From NCBI RefSeq assembly GCF_022698165.1, contig NZ_JALDAY010000018.1:1-64000 (forward strand): DNA of 64,000 nucleotides, read 5' to 3'. Below, one piece after another: positions 16,957 to 25,394 of the stretch; within the stretch, counting starts at the first letter, position 1, and each line of letters starts with the position of its first letter. A model generated the notes under the pieces. That model was not told the DNA's origin. It worked only from the letters and a program-made list of their open reading frames with translations, and did no database searches. Position numbers and translations under genes: made by a program. This DNA is from Streptomyces cylindrosporus. GTDB taxonomy: Bacteria > Actinomycetota > Actinomycetes > Streptomycetales > Streptomycetaceae.

Positions 16957-17922
16957 ATGACGACACCCGGACGTGCACCGATCGTGGTCGGTATCGCTTC
17001 CGGCCCGACCCACCACCCGGCCCTGGCCTGGGGCGCTGACGAGGCCGCCCGTCGCGGCGTGCCCCTCCGGCTGGTCCACGCCCTGGCGACGCCGGACGAC
17101 GGGCGCGGGGCGGCGGCGCACACCCTGCGCGACGCGGTCGGCTTCGCCCTCGCCCGCCACCCGCGGCTGGAGGTCTCCACGGTGCTCGCCGCGGGCGATC
17201 CGGTGCGGCTCCTGCGCGATCAGGCGCGCACGGCGGCGGCCGTGGCGATCGGCTCCGCCTCCCTCGCGCTGCCGGTCATGGCACGCACCCACTGCCCGGT
17301 CGTGGTCGTCGGCGATGCGCCTGGGGCCGGAGGGCGGCGGCCGTACTTCGTCGTCGGCGTGGATGTCGGAGTGGACGGCTCCCGGCACTCCGTGGCCGCC
17401 GTCGACCACGCCTTCGAGGCGGCGGCCCGGCACGGCGCGCGGCTGCGGGTGGTGTACGTGTGGCACACACCGCTGCTCGGCGTGCTGGACGAACGGGCGG
17501 CCCTGCGGGAGGGGCGCAGGCTCCTGGCGGAGACGGTGGAGGCCCGCCGGGTGGCGCACCCGGAGGTGGATGCCCGCCACGAAGTGGTCCGGGGCCGTCC
17601 GGCCCGGGTCCTGGCCCAGGAGTCCGCGCACGCCCTCGGTCTCGTCGTGGGCATCCGCGGCCACGGCGGCGTCACCGGCCTGCTGCTCGGCTCGGTCGTC
17701 CGCGGCGTGCTGCGCCGTGCCCGGTGCCCGGTCGTCGCGGTTCCCCGGCCGGGCGAGCCCGGCCTCCGGAACGGCCGGGTGCCCCGCGTCCGGGCACCCC
17801 GCCGGGCACGAGGCGCCGCGGCACGCTGGACCCGCCTGCTCACCAGGGCGCATCGCAACGGCGTGACCCGTCTCCGCGGCGCGGCCCGGCGGGCCCGCCC
17901 CCGCGCCTTGTGGTACCGGTGA
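16957..17922 (+). CDS. universal stress protein with Arg-rich C-terminal tail
   Basis: 321 residues. UspA domain 1 at about 5-120 (PIVVGIASGPTHHPALAWG) is short and lacks the ATP motif. Domain 2 at about 128-262 carries VVGIRGHGGVTGLLLGS, an intact G-x2-G-x9-G-S, and ends CPVVAVPRPG. A tail of about 55 residues (267-321) follows, very rich in Arg and Ala, that other USPs in this window lack; it might bind nucleic acid or acidic surfaces. The gene ends 12 bases from the convergent Acg-like gene. Confidence 0.87.
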   Translation: MTTPGRAPIVVGIASGPTHHPALAWGADEAARRGVPLRLVHALATPDDGRGAAAHTLRDAVGFALARHPRLEVSTVLAAGDPVRLLRDQARTAAAVAIGSASLALPVMARTHCPVVVVGDAPGAGGRRPYFVVGVDVGVDGSRHSVAAVDHAFEAAARHGARLRVVYVWHTPLLGVLDERAALREGRRLLAETVEARRVAHPEVDARHEVVRGRPARVLAQESAHALGLVVGIRGHGGVTGLLLGSVVRGVLRRARCPVVAVPRPGEPGLRNGRVPRVRAPRRARGAAARWTRLLTRAHRNGVTRLRGAARRARPRALWYR

Positions 17923-17933
17923 CGCGGCTTGTG

Positions 17934-18917
17934 TCACTCCTCCGAGAGGACCGCGACCGGCGGCCGGCGCGGGGTCGCGGCCCCCCGGGCGGCGTGGCCG
18001 AGGCGGAGGATCATCTGGGGGAACTCACCCCGGGCGATCGAAGTGCGGATCCGCTCGCGCAGCCCGGGCACTTCGAGGGGCTGTGTGTGGAAGGCGGCCG
18101 CGGTCCAGCGGACCGTGGCGTGCAGCAGGACGCGTTGGAGGGCCTGGCCGGCGCGCAGCCGGTCCTCAGGCGTGTCGTGCCGGGTGGTGAGCAGGAGGAC
18201 CAGCCCTGTGCCGGACGGCCACACGGCGGGCGCGGCGGGCAGGCCACGCGCGGGACGGAGGAACGCGCGCCCCACCAGGCCGGTGCCGTCCGGAGGGCCG
18301 GCGCAGGCGTCCAGCGGGACGCCGTCCTGGTGCCCGTCCCGGGCGGCGTGGGTCCAGCGGGCCAACTCGGCGAGCTGCCCGGGGTCGTCGCGGCGCATGG
18401 CCTCGGCGGTGCGGACCAGTTCCGCGAGGTGCTCCCGGGCGGGCCGGGACTCCACCCGGTACAACTCGGCGCCCTCGGCGCCGGCCTGCGCACGCAGCTC
18501 CCCGAACAGCGGTGTCGGGAGCGGGAGTTGCCGAAAGGGCCCGCGGTGCGTGCGCCGCTGCCACAGGGCACGGTACGCCAGGTCGTCGGCGGTGCCCGGC
18601 CGGGCGTACGGCCCCCAGCCCACGTGAGCGAGATGCGCGGGATCCCGCGGGTCGGGGAACAGCCGCACCACGGGCGCAGAACCCAGGTGGCGCATGGCCA
18701 GTCGCACGTTGAGCAGGGCCGCCCCACAGCTGATGAGCTGTTCGCGGCCGTCCGGGTCGGTGAGCGGGAGCCGGCGCCCGGCGTCCGCGTAGAGGTCGAG
18801 CCCGTCCTCCCGGTGGACGAACGTCCAGGGCTGGGTGTTGTGGACGGAGGGCGCCGCGACGGCCGCGCGGACCAGGTGGCCGGCGGCGTGGTGGCCCTGG
18901 ATGTGCGTCGTGTACAC
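17934..18917 (-). CDS. Acg-like nitroreductase-fold protein
   Basis: 327 residues, related to the mycobacterial DosR-regulon protein Acg (Rv2032), an atypical nitroreductase with an FMN-sequestering fold. Recognisable segments: AAVAAPSVHNTQPW at the N-terminus, CGAALLNVRLAMRHLGSAP, ALWQRRTHRGPF, and FPQMILRLGHA at the end. In Acg the bound flavin is reported to be shielded, so storage rather than catalysis is proposed. The gene lies 8 bases behind the F420-type oxidoreductase gene and is surely co-transcribed with it. A paralogue is at 61968. Confidence 0.86.
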   Translation of the reverse strand: MYTTHIQGHHAAGHLVRAAVAAPSVHNTQPWTFVHREDGLDLYADAGRRLPLTDPDGREQLISCGAALLNVRLAMRHLGSAPVVRLFPDPRDPAHLAHVGWGPYARPGTADDLAYRALWQRRTHRGPFRQLPLPTPLFGELRAQAGAEGAELYRVESRPAREHLAELVRTAEAMRRDDPGQLAELARWTHAARDGHQDGVPLDACAGPPDGTGLVGRAFLRPARGLPAAPAVWPSGTGLVLLLTTRHDTPEDRLRAGQALQRVLLHATVRWTAAAFHTQPLEVPGLRERIRTSIARGEFPQMILRLGHAARGAATPRRPPVAVLSEE

Positions 18918-18925
18918 GGTCGACT

Positions 18926-19423
18926 TCAGCCGTTCGCTGTGTCGGGGTGGATGCGGAAGACGGGGATGCGGTCGGCGATCCGCTCGAACTCCTCCAGCGG
19001 CGCCCGCCGGTCCAGCCGCAGATGCGGCCGGGCCCCCGGGGCCAGGGCGAGATAGCGGCGCAGCACGGGCGCGCGGGCGCCGACCTCGACCTCCTCCAGA
19101 CGTACGGCCGCGCGCCGGCCGTGCCGCAGCACCGCACGCCCGTCGGCCGCACGGACGTTGCGCACCCAGTTCACGTCCTCGCCGAGCATCGACACCAGAA
19201 AGCGCTCGCCCTCGTGGTCCGCGACCACCACGGGCAGCGAGCGAACGCGGCCCGTACGGCGCCCGGACACCTCCAGCGTGACGAGACGGCGCGGCGACAG
19301 CCCCGCGGAAGCGGCGAGTGCCGTCAGCCGGTTCATCAGGCGGGCCGGCCGGCCCGGGCGGCCGTCGCGGTACATCCGCCGGTCCAACCGGTGGAGCAGG
19401 TGGGTCGAGTCGTCATGTCCCAT
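18926..19423 (-). CDS. deazaflavin (F420)-dependent nitroreductase-family protein
   Basis: 165 residues, of the Ddn-like split-barrel family (nitroreductase family deazaflavin-dependent oxidoreductase). Typical stretches: LVTLEVSGRRTGRVRSLPVV at about 42-61, FLVSMLGEDVNWVRNVRA, and RRYLALAPGARPHL near 125. Members use reduced coenzyme F420 to reduce quinones or nitro compounds and are often membrane-peripheral. First gene of a two-gene unit with the Acg-like protein. A DosR-type box (13/14) is 57 bases upstream, shared with the divergent narK. Confidence 0.86.
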   Translation of the reverse strand: MGHDDSTHLLHRLDRRMYRDGRPGRPARLMNRLTALAASAGLSPRRLVTLEVSGRRTGRVRSLPVVVADHEGERFLVSMLGEDVNWVRNVRAADGRAVLRHGRRAAVRLEEVEVGARAPVLRRYLALAPGARPHLRLDRRAPLEEFERIADRIPVFRIHPDTANG

Positions 19424-19479
19424 GTCTCCCCCTTACAGCCTCACTGTCCAGCCTCGCCGGGCGCGCACGGGTCGCGCAG

Positions 19480-19565
19480 AGGCCGAACGGCCCGCTCGGT
19501 GCCCTACGGGTCCCTGGCGATCCGCGACCTGGGTCTGCCGGCCCCGTGAAGAGGACGGTCGGCCC
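19480..19565. promoter_or_regulatory. two DosR-type boxes between the Acg operon and narK
   Basis: AGGCCGAACGGCCC at 19480-19493 and AGGACGGTCGGCCC at 19552-19565, each one mismatch from GGGNC-N4-GNCCC. The first is nearer the Acg/F420 operon, the second 123 bases before narK. A separate inverted pair GGCCCC/GGGGCC lies at 19636-19658. Confidence 0.45.
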
Positions 19566-19687
19566 AGCGCGGCCGGGACGTGCGCCGCGGACAGTGGCTG
19601 CGGACACCGGGTTGCGTCGCGCGTCCGGTGCCGGTGGCCCCATGCCGATTGCGGGGCCGCGCCGACACGAGCAGAAGGGAAGGCGGC

Positions 19688-20935
19688 ATGTTCCAGTCGT
19701 CGACGAGGAGAAACGGTACGGCGGCCGACCCGGCCCGCGTGCCCGGCAGGGCGTGGCCGATGCTGGCCCTGGCCACCATCGGATTCGCCGTCAACTTCTG
19801 GGCGTGGGCGCTGCTCAGCCCGCTCGGCCCCCGCTTCAAGGACACCCTGGAGCTCAGCTCCTTCCAGCAGTCGCTGCTGGTGGCCGTGCCGGTCGTGGTG
19901 GGCTCGCTGGGCCGCATCCCGGTCGGCGCGCTCACCGACCGCTACGGGGGCCGGGTGATGTTCCCGCTGGTCTCCACGGCCACCGTGGTCCCGGTGCTCT
20001 ACCTCGGTCTCGCCGGGCACTCCTCCCTCGCCGCGCTGCTGTTCGGCGGGTTCTTCCTCGGCATCGGCGGCACGGCGTTCGCGGTGGGCGTGCCCTTCGT
20101 GGGCGCCTGGTTCCCGCCGGAGCGGCGGGGCCTGGCCATCGGTGTCTTCGGAATGGGCATGGGCGGCACCGCGATCAGCGCCCTGACCACGGTGAAGCTG
20201 GTGAAGGCCCACGCCACGGCCGTGCCCTTCCTGCTCACCGCCGCGGCACTCGTGACCTACGCCGTGGTCGCGGCCGTGTTCCTGCGTGACGCCCCGGACC
20301 GCACGGTGCCCACCGAGCCGCTGTCGCACCGGCTGGCGGCCACCCTCCGCCTCGGCATCACCTGGCAGGCGTCCGCCCTCTACGCGGTGGCGTTCGGCGG
20401 CTACGTCGCCTTCTCTGTGTACCTGCCGACGTATCTGAAGACCGGCTACGGCCTCAGCCAGGCGGACGCGGCGAACCGGATGGCCGGATTCGTGCTGCTC
20501 GCGGTCGCGATGCGGCCGGTGGGCGGGTGGCTGGCGGACCGCGTCGGCCCCGTGCGCGTGCTGGGCGGAGCGCTGACCGCCGTGGTCGCCGGCGCGGTGC
20601 TGCAGTCCTTCACCCCGGCCCTCGCACCCCTGGGCACCCTCGCCTGCCTGCTCATGGCCGGCGCGCTGGGCGCGGGCAGCGGCGCGGTGTTCGCGCTGGT
20701 GGCCCTCCTCGCCCCGGCGGACAAGGTCGGCTCCGTCACCGGTGTCGTCGGCGCGGCGGGCGGCCTGGGCGGGTTCGTACCGCCGCTGGTGATGGGTTCG
20801 GTGTACGGCGCCCTGGGCTCGTACGCGCTGGGACTGGTCCTGCTGGCGGTCGTGGCCGTCGCCGCCCTGGCCTTCACCGGCACCGGCGTGCGCCGGACGG
20901 TCACCCGGCGGCGCCCGGCCGTACAGGCCGGCTGA
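19688..20935 (+). CDS. narK: nitrate/nitrite transporter, major facilitator family
   Basis: 415 residues from ATG 19688 (after GGGAAGGCGGC). Twelve membrane helices are predicted by eye. MFS loop motif GRIPVGALTDRYGGR at about 77-91 and the nitrate-signature-like GAAGGLGGFVPP near residue 355 place it in the NarK/NNP group. It imports nitrate and/or exports nitrite for the NarGHI enzyme encoded 9 kb away. An upstream in-frame ATG at 19580 would add 36 Arg-rich residues and is unlikely. A long perfect hairpin follows the stop. Confidence 0.9.
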   Translation: MFQSSTRRNGTAADPARVPGRAWPMLALATIGFAVNFWAWALLSPLGPRFKDTLELSSFQQSLLVAVPVVVGSLGRIPVGALTDRYGGRVMFPLVSTATVVPVLYLGLAGHSSLAALLFGGFFLGIGGTAFAVGVPFVGAWFPPERRGLAIGVFGMGMGGTAISALTTVKLVKAHATAVPFLLTAAALVTYAVVAAVFLRDAPDRTVPTEPLSHRLAATLRLGITWQASALYAVAFGGYVAFSVYLPTYLKTGYGLSQADAANRMAGFVLLAVAMRPVGGWLADRVGPVRVLGGALTAVVAGAVLQSFTPALAPLGTLACLLMAGALGAGSGAVFALVALLAPADKVGSVTGVVGAAGGLGGFVPPLVMGSVYGALGSYALGLVLLAVVAVAALAFTGTGVRRTVTRRRPAVQAG

Positions 20936-20945
20936 AGGAGGGCAG

Positions 20946-20992
20946 ACGGCCGCGGGGCCGGACTCGGGCATCGAGTCCGGCCCCGCGGCCGT
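20946..20992. terminator. bidirectional hairpin terminator, 21-bp perfect stem
   Basis: A perfect 21-bp inverted repeat (20946-20966 and 20972-20992) with a 5-base loop between the convergent narK and oleate hydratase genes. No long T tract follows, as is usual in Streptomyces. It can serve both strands. Confidence 0.85.
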
Positions 20993-21004
20993 TCGCCGTG
21001 CCTT

Positions 21005-22576
21005 CTATCGGCGGTGCATGGTCTCCAGGGCGGCGGCCAGCACGTGCGGGTCGTGGTGGCCCTTGTAGACCGCGGGCGGCCGACGGTCGAGGTGCAGTAG
21101 CCCGGCCACGGCCGTCCACGCGGTACGCACCGAGTACTCGACGGTGAAGACGACGTCGTCCGGCACCTCCGCGAACTGCCCGATGAACGCGAGGTTCACC
21201 GACCCCTCGGGTACGACCCGGGGACGGTCGGAGCGTCGGCGGACCAGGAACTGGCTGGTGATGTACGGCATCAGACAGGGCACCACGGTCGAGGTCGAGA
21301 GGACCCGCGCCGATGTCGCCTTGTCGAAGGACAGGTGGTGCAGGACCTCCTCGAGGATCTCCCGGCCGGAGCACATGGTCATGGGCTTCGGCGTGTGGTT
21401 GCCCGGGCGCCCGGGGAAGAGGCCATAGCCCCACCAGACGGAGACGCCGTCGGGCTGGTCGCGGTAGACGGGCTGGCGGTTGGCGACGATCGTGAGCAGC
21501 CAGTTGGAGGCGGTGAAGGTCATCAGCCCGCCCCGGCCGGTCTCACGGCCGCTGAACTTCTCCAGCGCCTCCAGGAACACGGGATCCTTGGCGGTGACCG
21601 TGAACGACTCCCAACGGGACTCCTTGACGAACTTGTCGAAGGCGGCCGGATTGCCGAACTCCGGGCGCCCGCGGGCGATGCGGTGCCACAGCAACCAGGC
21701 CTGCGACCGGTGGGCGGGCGGGGGCGGGGCGGCCGTGTGCGAGCCGAGGCTGGAGGCGTCCGTCATGGAGCCGTTGGTGACCAGGACCAGGTCCTCGGGG
21801 GACACGGCGATCCGCTCCTCGTCGCCGCCCCGGGAGAGGTGGACGGTCTCGACCGTGCCGCTGTGCGACCCCGGCGTGAACCCGAGGTCGACGACCCGGC
21901 AGTCGGTGTGCACGGTGACCCCGCGTTCGCTCAGCCAGGCCGTCAGCGGGCGCACGATCGAGTCGTACTGGTTGTAGCGGGTCCGGTGGATGCCCGACAT
22001 CGAGGCGAACTCGGGGAAGAGGTGGACGAACCGCCTGAGGTAGCGGCGGAACTCGATCGCGCTGTGCCAGGGCTGGAAGGCGAACGTCGTGCACCACATG
22101 AACCAGAAGTTCGTGGTGAGGAAGTGCTCGCTGAAGCAGTCCGTGATCCGCTTCCCGTCCAGACGCCCCTCGGGAGCCGCCAGACAGCGCACCAGGTCCA
22201 GCCGGTCGCGCTCGGAGAACCCCATCGAGGCGGTGTCGACGATCAGCCCGTCCCCGTCCACCAGCCGCGCGACGTCGTCCCACGCGAACTCCTCGTGCCC
22301 GGCGAGGATCTCCTCGGTCACGGACACCGCCGGGTCGTCGAGGGTGGGGATGCCGGACAGCAGGTCGTACGTGCAGCGGAACTCGGCCTCGAACATCCGC
22401 CCGCCGCGCATGGAATAGCCGGTCCGCGGCGTGCCGCCCGCGTCCAGGCTGCCGCCGACGTCGCGTTGCTCCTCGAACAGATGGATGTCGGCGCCGTCGA
22501 AGCCGCCGTCGCGGATCAGGAACGCCGCCGCGGCGAGCGCCGCGATTCCGCTGCCCACCAGATACGCCTTCGCCAT
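21005..22576 (-). CDS. ohyA: oleate hydratase (myosin-cross-reactive antigen family)
   Basis: 523 residues, FAD-dependent hydratase that adds water to the cis-9 double bond of unsaturated fatty acids, detoxifying them or altering membrane lipids. N-terminal dinucleotide fold AYLVGSGIAALAAAAFLI, then the family motif MRGGRMFEAEFRCTYDLLS carrying the catalytic acidic residues, CFSEHFLTTNFWFMWCTTFA, and YNQYDSIVRPL. Start ATG 22576 follows TACGAGGAGTTGTGTG. Monocistronic, with two DosR-type boxes about 80-110 bases upstream, so it may be induced with the hypoxic genes, when desaturases that need O2 stop. Confidence 0.92.
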   Translation of the reverse strand: MAKAYLVGSGIAALAAAAFLIRDGGFDGADIHLFEEQRDVGGSLDAGGTPRTGYSMRGGRMFEAEFRCTYDLLSGIPTLDDPAVSVTEEILAGHEEFAWDDVARLVDGDGLIVDTASMGFSERDRLDLVRCLAAPEGRLDGKRITDCFSEHFLTTNFWFMWCTTFAFQPWHSAIEFRRYLRRFVHLFPEFASMSGIHRTRYNQYDSIVRPLTAWLSERGVTVHTDCRVVDLGFTPGSHSGTVETVHLSRGGDEERIAVSPEDLVLVTNGSMTDASSLGSHTAAPPPPAHRSQAWLLWHRIARGRPEFGNPAAFDKFVKESRWESFTVTAKDPVFLEALEKFSGRETGRGGLMTFTASNWLLTIVANRQPVYRDQPDGVSVWWGYGLFPGRPGNHTPKPMTMCSGREILEEVLHHLSFDKATSARVLSTSTVVPCLMPYITSQFLVRRRSDRPRVVPEGSVNLAFIGQFAEVPDDVVFTVEYSVRTAWTAVAGLLHLDRRPPAVYKGHHDPHVLAAALETMHRR

Positions 22577-22653
22577 CACACAACTCCTCGTACTCGCCCG
22601 TCGATCGGGAACCACGGCTCCCACGGTTTCGTGCGCACCGGCCCCCGGTCTGT

Positions 22654-22687
22654 GGGCCGTTGGTCACTGCAGGGGCCCGGTCGGCCC
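22654..22687. promoter_or_regulatory. twin DosR-type boxes upstream of oleate hydratase
   Basis: GGGCCGTTGGTCAC (22654-22667) and GGCCCGGTCGGCCC (22674-22687), each 13/14, 20 bases apart start to start. Confidence 0.45.
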
Positions 22688-22715
22688 GCCCCGGACGAGG
22701 TGCGCGCACGGGAAA

Positions 22716-22747
22716 GGCCCGGTCGGCGGCCGTCCGCCGACCGGGCC
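22716..22747 (-). terminator. hairpin terminator after the hibernation factor gene
   Basis: Perfect 14-bp stem (22716-22729 with 22734-22747) and a 4-base loop, 16 bases past the stop of the ribosome hibernation factor gene on the minus strand. Confidence 0.8.
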
Positions 22748-22762
22748 CGCGCTCCCCGGGAC

Positions 22763-23137
22763 CTACGCCGGGCGCCGGTCACCGCCGCGCCACGGGGGCG
22801 TCGTACGGTGCCCGGCCTCCCACGCGTGGGCGGCCTTCTCGGTCTGGCGGCGCAGCCGGTCCTGGAGCCGGTCGACGAGCTCCTGCCCGGTGGCCTCCTC
22901 CGCGACGGCGATCACCTGACGGCCGCCGACGTGCAGGTCGGCCGTGGCCAGCCACGGGCACTCGGCGTGCCGGGCGCCCGCTCGCACGATGCGTATCTCA
23001 CCGGTGACGGCGGGCAGTCCGGAGCGGCCGACGACGGCATCGATCTTCGTCCGCGCGTACGTGCGGGTCTCCTGGTCCACCGGGCCGTCGAACCGCAGCC
23101 GAACCGTGGGCCCGGCCTGGGTGTTGTCGCTGGTCAT
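22763..23137 (-). CDS. HPF/RaiA-family ribosome hibernation protein (short form)
   Basis: 124 residues. The sequence from VRLRFDGPVDQETRTYARTK through GRQVIAVAEEATGQELVDRL fits the N-terminal ribosome-binding domain of hibernation promoting factors, with a divergent start and a basic tail. It lacks the C-terminal dimerisation domain of long HPF, so it would stall ribosomes as a monomer rather than build 100S dimers alone. The gene lies 32 bases behind the flavohemoprotein gene and is probably co-transcribed, which ties NO defence to translational shutdown. Strong terminator downstream. Confidence 0.78.
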   Translation of the reverse strand: MTSDNTQAGPTVRLRFDGPVDQETRTYARTKIDAVVGRSGLPAVTGEIRIVRAGARHAECPWLATADLHVGGRQVIAVAEEATGQELVDRLQDRLRRQTEKAAHAWEAGHRTTPPWRGGDRRPA

Positions 23138-23169
23138 GCTGACCCCTTTCCTCGCAGGTGCGGTGTCGT

Positions 23170-24384
23170 TCAGGCGGCGGTGGCGGGCAGCCACAGGTCG
23201 GGGCCGAAGACCTCGTACCGGATGCGCCTCGCCGGAACCCCGGCGCCGATCAGCTGGGCGCGGACATCGCGCATGAAGGGCAGCGGCCCGCACAGGAACA
23301 CCGTTGCCCCGTCGGGGAGTTCGACCCCGGAGAGGTCCATCAGGCCCACCCGGGCGTCCGGTTCCTCCAGCCCGGGGTGCTCGTACCAGAAGACCGCGCG
23401 GGCGCCGGGCAGTTGGCCGACGAGTTCGCGGGTCTCGGTGCGCAGCGCGTGGTCGGCGGGGGAACGGTCGGCGTGCAGGACCAGCACCGGGCGGGCCGAG
23501 CTGTTGGCTTCGAGGTGGGCCAGGATGCCGGTCATCGGAGTGCAGCCGATGCCCGCCGAGACCAGCACCAGCGGGCCGGTGTCGGCGGCCCGGTCGTCCA
23601 GGAACACGTCGCCGAAGGGCGCGGAGAGCGTCAGCCGGTCTCCCACACGGACCTGACTGTGCAGCAGGTTGGACACCTCGCCGCCGGGCGCCGTGGCCGT
23701 GGCGGCCACCCGCTTCACGGTGATGCGGCGCAGTTCCCGGCCCGGGTCCGAGGACAGGCTGTACTGACGGGCCTGGTGCACGCCGTCGGCCATGCGCACC
23801 CGCACGCTCACGTACTGGCCCGCCCGCGCCCGCGGCGCCCGCCGGCCGTCCGCCGGACGGAGCAGGAACGACACCACTTCCGGGGCCTCGGTGCGGCGGT
23901 CGACCACCGTCCACTGCCGCCAGATCCGGCCCGGCTCGACACCGGCCTCCTGGTAGAGGCGGGCCTCCCGGCCGATCAGCGCACCCGCCATCAGCCAGTA
24001 CACCTCGTCCCAGGCCGCCGCCACCTGAGGGGTGACGGCGTCGCCGAGGACCTCGGCTATCGCACCGAACAAGTACTTGTGTACGACGGTGTACTGGTCG
24101 TCGGTGACCCCGACGGCCGCGTGCTTGTGCGCGATCCGGTTCAGCAGGGCGTCGGGCCGCACATCCGGGTTGTCGAGCAGGGCGGTCGCGAACCCGGCGA
24201 TCGAGGCGGCCAGGGCCTGCCGCTGGGTTCCGCCGGCCTGGTTGCCCCTGTTGAACATCCCGTCGAGCAGTTCGGGCCGGTCCCGGAACATCGCCGCGTA
24301 GAAGCGCGTCGTGATCTCGTCGAGCGCTCCGGCCACCGCGGGCAGCGTGGCGCGTACGACGGCGGCGGACTCTGCGGACAGCAT
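23170..24384 (-). CDS. hmp: flavohemoprotein (nitric oxide dioxygenase)
   Basis: 404 residues. Globin domain about 1-138 with distal Tyr29 (RFYAAMF), Gln54, and proximal His88 in IAHKHAAVGV. FAD domain about 150-260 (RQYSLSSDPGRE) and NAD(P)H domain to the end (GIGCTPMTGIL; FLCGPLPFM; RIRYEVFGPD). It converts NO and O2 to nitrate with NAD(P)H and protects against NO made from nitrite by NarG. Cytosolic. Twin DosR-type boxes stand about 118-154 bases upstream; the hibernation factor gene follows. Start ATG 24384 begins the canonical MLSAES globin N-terminus. Confidence 0.95.
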   Translation of the reverse strand: MLSAESAAVVRATLPAVAGALDEITTRFYAAMFRDRPELLDGMFNRGNQAGGTQRQALAASIAGFATALLDNPDVRPDALLNRIAHKHAAVGVTDDQYTVVHKYLFGAIAEVLGDAVTPQVAAAWDEVYWLMAGALIGREARLYQEAGVEPGRIWRQWTVVDRRTEAPEVVSFLLRPADGRRAPRARAGQYVSVRVRMADGVHQARQYSLSSDPGRELRRITVKRVAATATAPGGEVSNLLHSQVRVGDRLTLSAPFGDVFLDDRAADTGPLVLVSAGIGCTPMTGILAHLEANSSARPVLVLHADRSPADHALRTETRELVGQLPGARAVFWYEHPGLEEPDARVGLMDLSGVELPDGATVFLCGPLPFMRDVRAQLIGAGVPARRIRYEVFGPDLWLPATAA

Positions 24385-24857
24385 GGGGCCTCCCGGGCAG
24401 GGGACGGGGTGAGGGTTGGCCGCGTCGAAGGCGCGGCGGCTTTCTGTGTAGCAGTGGCGCACCGGCGTTCGGGCCGCGATCGGGGGCTCGGGGCCCAAGT
24501 GGGGCCCTCCGGCCCCATGACTCGGGCCGGTTGGTCCCCACGGCCGCGGCCGCCCGGGGTCGTACGGCACCGCCATGACCCCCCGCTCGGCCCTGTGGGG
24601 ACGGCGGGGCCGGGCGGAGCGGGGGACGTGCCCGCGCCGGTGCGACCGGAGCGGGCACGCGGCCGACGACCCACGTGCGGCCACGGCCCCTTGAAAGGAC
24701 CGTCCCCCTGGCGCGGTGCCGTCTCCGGAGGGGACGGGGGAGCCCCTTACGGATCGCGTGCCCGGCACCTCGCCTGACTCAAGGATCACTCTGTCGCCAG
24801 GTGCGCAGCAGGGGCGACCGGACCTGTTCCGGGGCCGGTGGGGTCCTTCCGGAAACC
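24385..24857. other. intergenic region, 473 bases
   Basis: No supported gene. It holds twin DosR-type boxes (24502-24538). An inverted repeat CCGTCCCC / GGGGACGG (24700-24707 and 24730-24737) with a 22-base spacer is a possible terminator for the minus-strand SHOCT-like gene. Other frames are short and show no family signal. Confidence 0.45.
24502..24538. promoter_or_regulatory. twin DosR-type boxes upstream of hmp
   Basis: GGGCCCTCCGGCCC (24502-24515, perfect to GGGNC-N4-GNCCC) and GGGCCGGTTGGTCCC (24524-24538, spacing one base longer), 22 bases apart. Confidence 0.5.
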
Positions 24858-25094
24858 TCATGACGTGTCACGCCTGCCCCGACGGGAGAGGCGGCGGTCC
24901 GCGACGCACCGCATTCCTTCCCGGTACGCCGCCGCGTCGATCCGGCCGTGCAGCCGCTGTGCGACCAGCCGCCGCTCCGCCGTCTCCAGTGCCGTGCGCC
25001 GCAGCCGGCGCCGGCGGGGGGCGAGGAGGGCGGCCGTGTCGTACAACGCGCCCGCGAGGATCAGCAGTTGGAGTACGACGGCTGCGGTGGTCAT
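24858..25094 (-). CDS. small membrane protein with SHOCT-like tail
   Basis: 78 residues from ATG 25094, preceded by GGAG at a good 8-base distance. One hydrophobic helix (TTAAVVLQLLILAGALYDTA, 2-21), a basic stretch, then RLVAQRLHGRIDAAAYREGM, which resembles the SHOCT oligomerisation motif (LxxRxxxGxIxxxEYxxx). SHOCT proteins are small and often found beside membrane or stress genes; the function is unknown. Divergent from the arginine deiminase operon. A second such protein is at 61678. Confidence 0.6.
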   Translation of the reverse strand: MTTAAVVLQLLILAGALYDTAALLAPRRRRLRRTALETAERRLVAQRLHGRIDAAAYREGMRCVADRRLSRRGRRDTS

Positions 25095-25194
25095 GGCATC
25101 GGCTCCGTACACAAGGGGTCCGCCCCTTCGAGCGGTCACCTCCAGCGTCGTGCGGGGCGGCCTGCCGCAGGAGGGGCCGCCCGGGGCACCGGCG

Positions 25195-25208
25195 GGGCCG
25201 CGCGGCCC
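25195..25208. promoter_or_regulatory. DosR-type box (perfect) in the SHOCT / arc intergenic region
   Basis: GGGCCGCGCGGCCC, a perfect palindrome 187-200 bases before the antiporter gene and about 100 before the divergent SHOCT gene. A looser GGGACC-AACG-GGTCCT element follows near 25283-25298. Confidence 0.5.
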
Positions 25209-25394
25209 GTTGCCGGTCGGACTCCCGACGCGAAGGCGCCGGCGTGCGTGCCGCGGCAGGGCCGATCGGGGAGCCGGTCGGGGGACCAACGGGTCCTCGG
25301 GGGGACCTGTGGCCGCTCACCGCTGTCCGGGCCGCGCAGAAGGATCGATCTCGAAGAGACCCGAACGCAAGCGACCCGCACGAGGAGCCCCGCC

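Noticed and set aside
2944..24538. Counting the looser GGGNC-N4-GNCCC motif as significant everywhere
   Set aside because: With GC near 72% the eight fixed positions should occur around 18 times by chance in 64 kb. I only scanned intergenic DNA, so isolated loose sites were given low confidence.
24675..24863. 62-codon plus-strand frame in the hmp/arc intergenic region
   Set aside because: Arg/Pro/Gly-rich with no ribosome site or similarity; overlaps a hairpin and the 3' end of the SHOCT-like gene.
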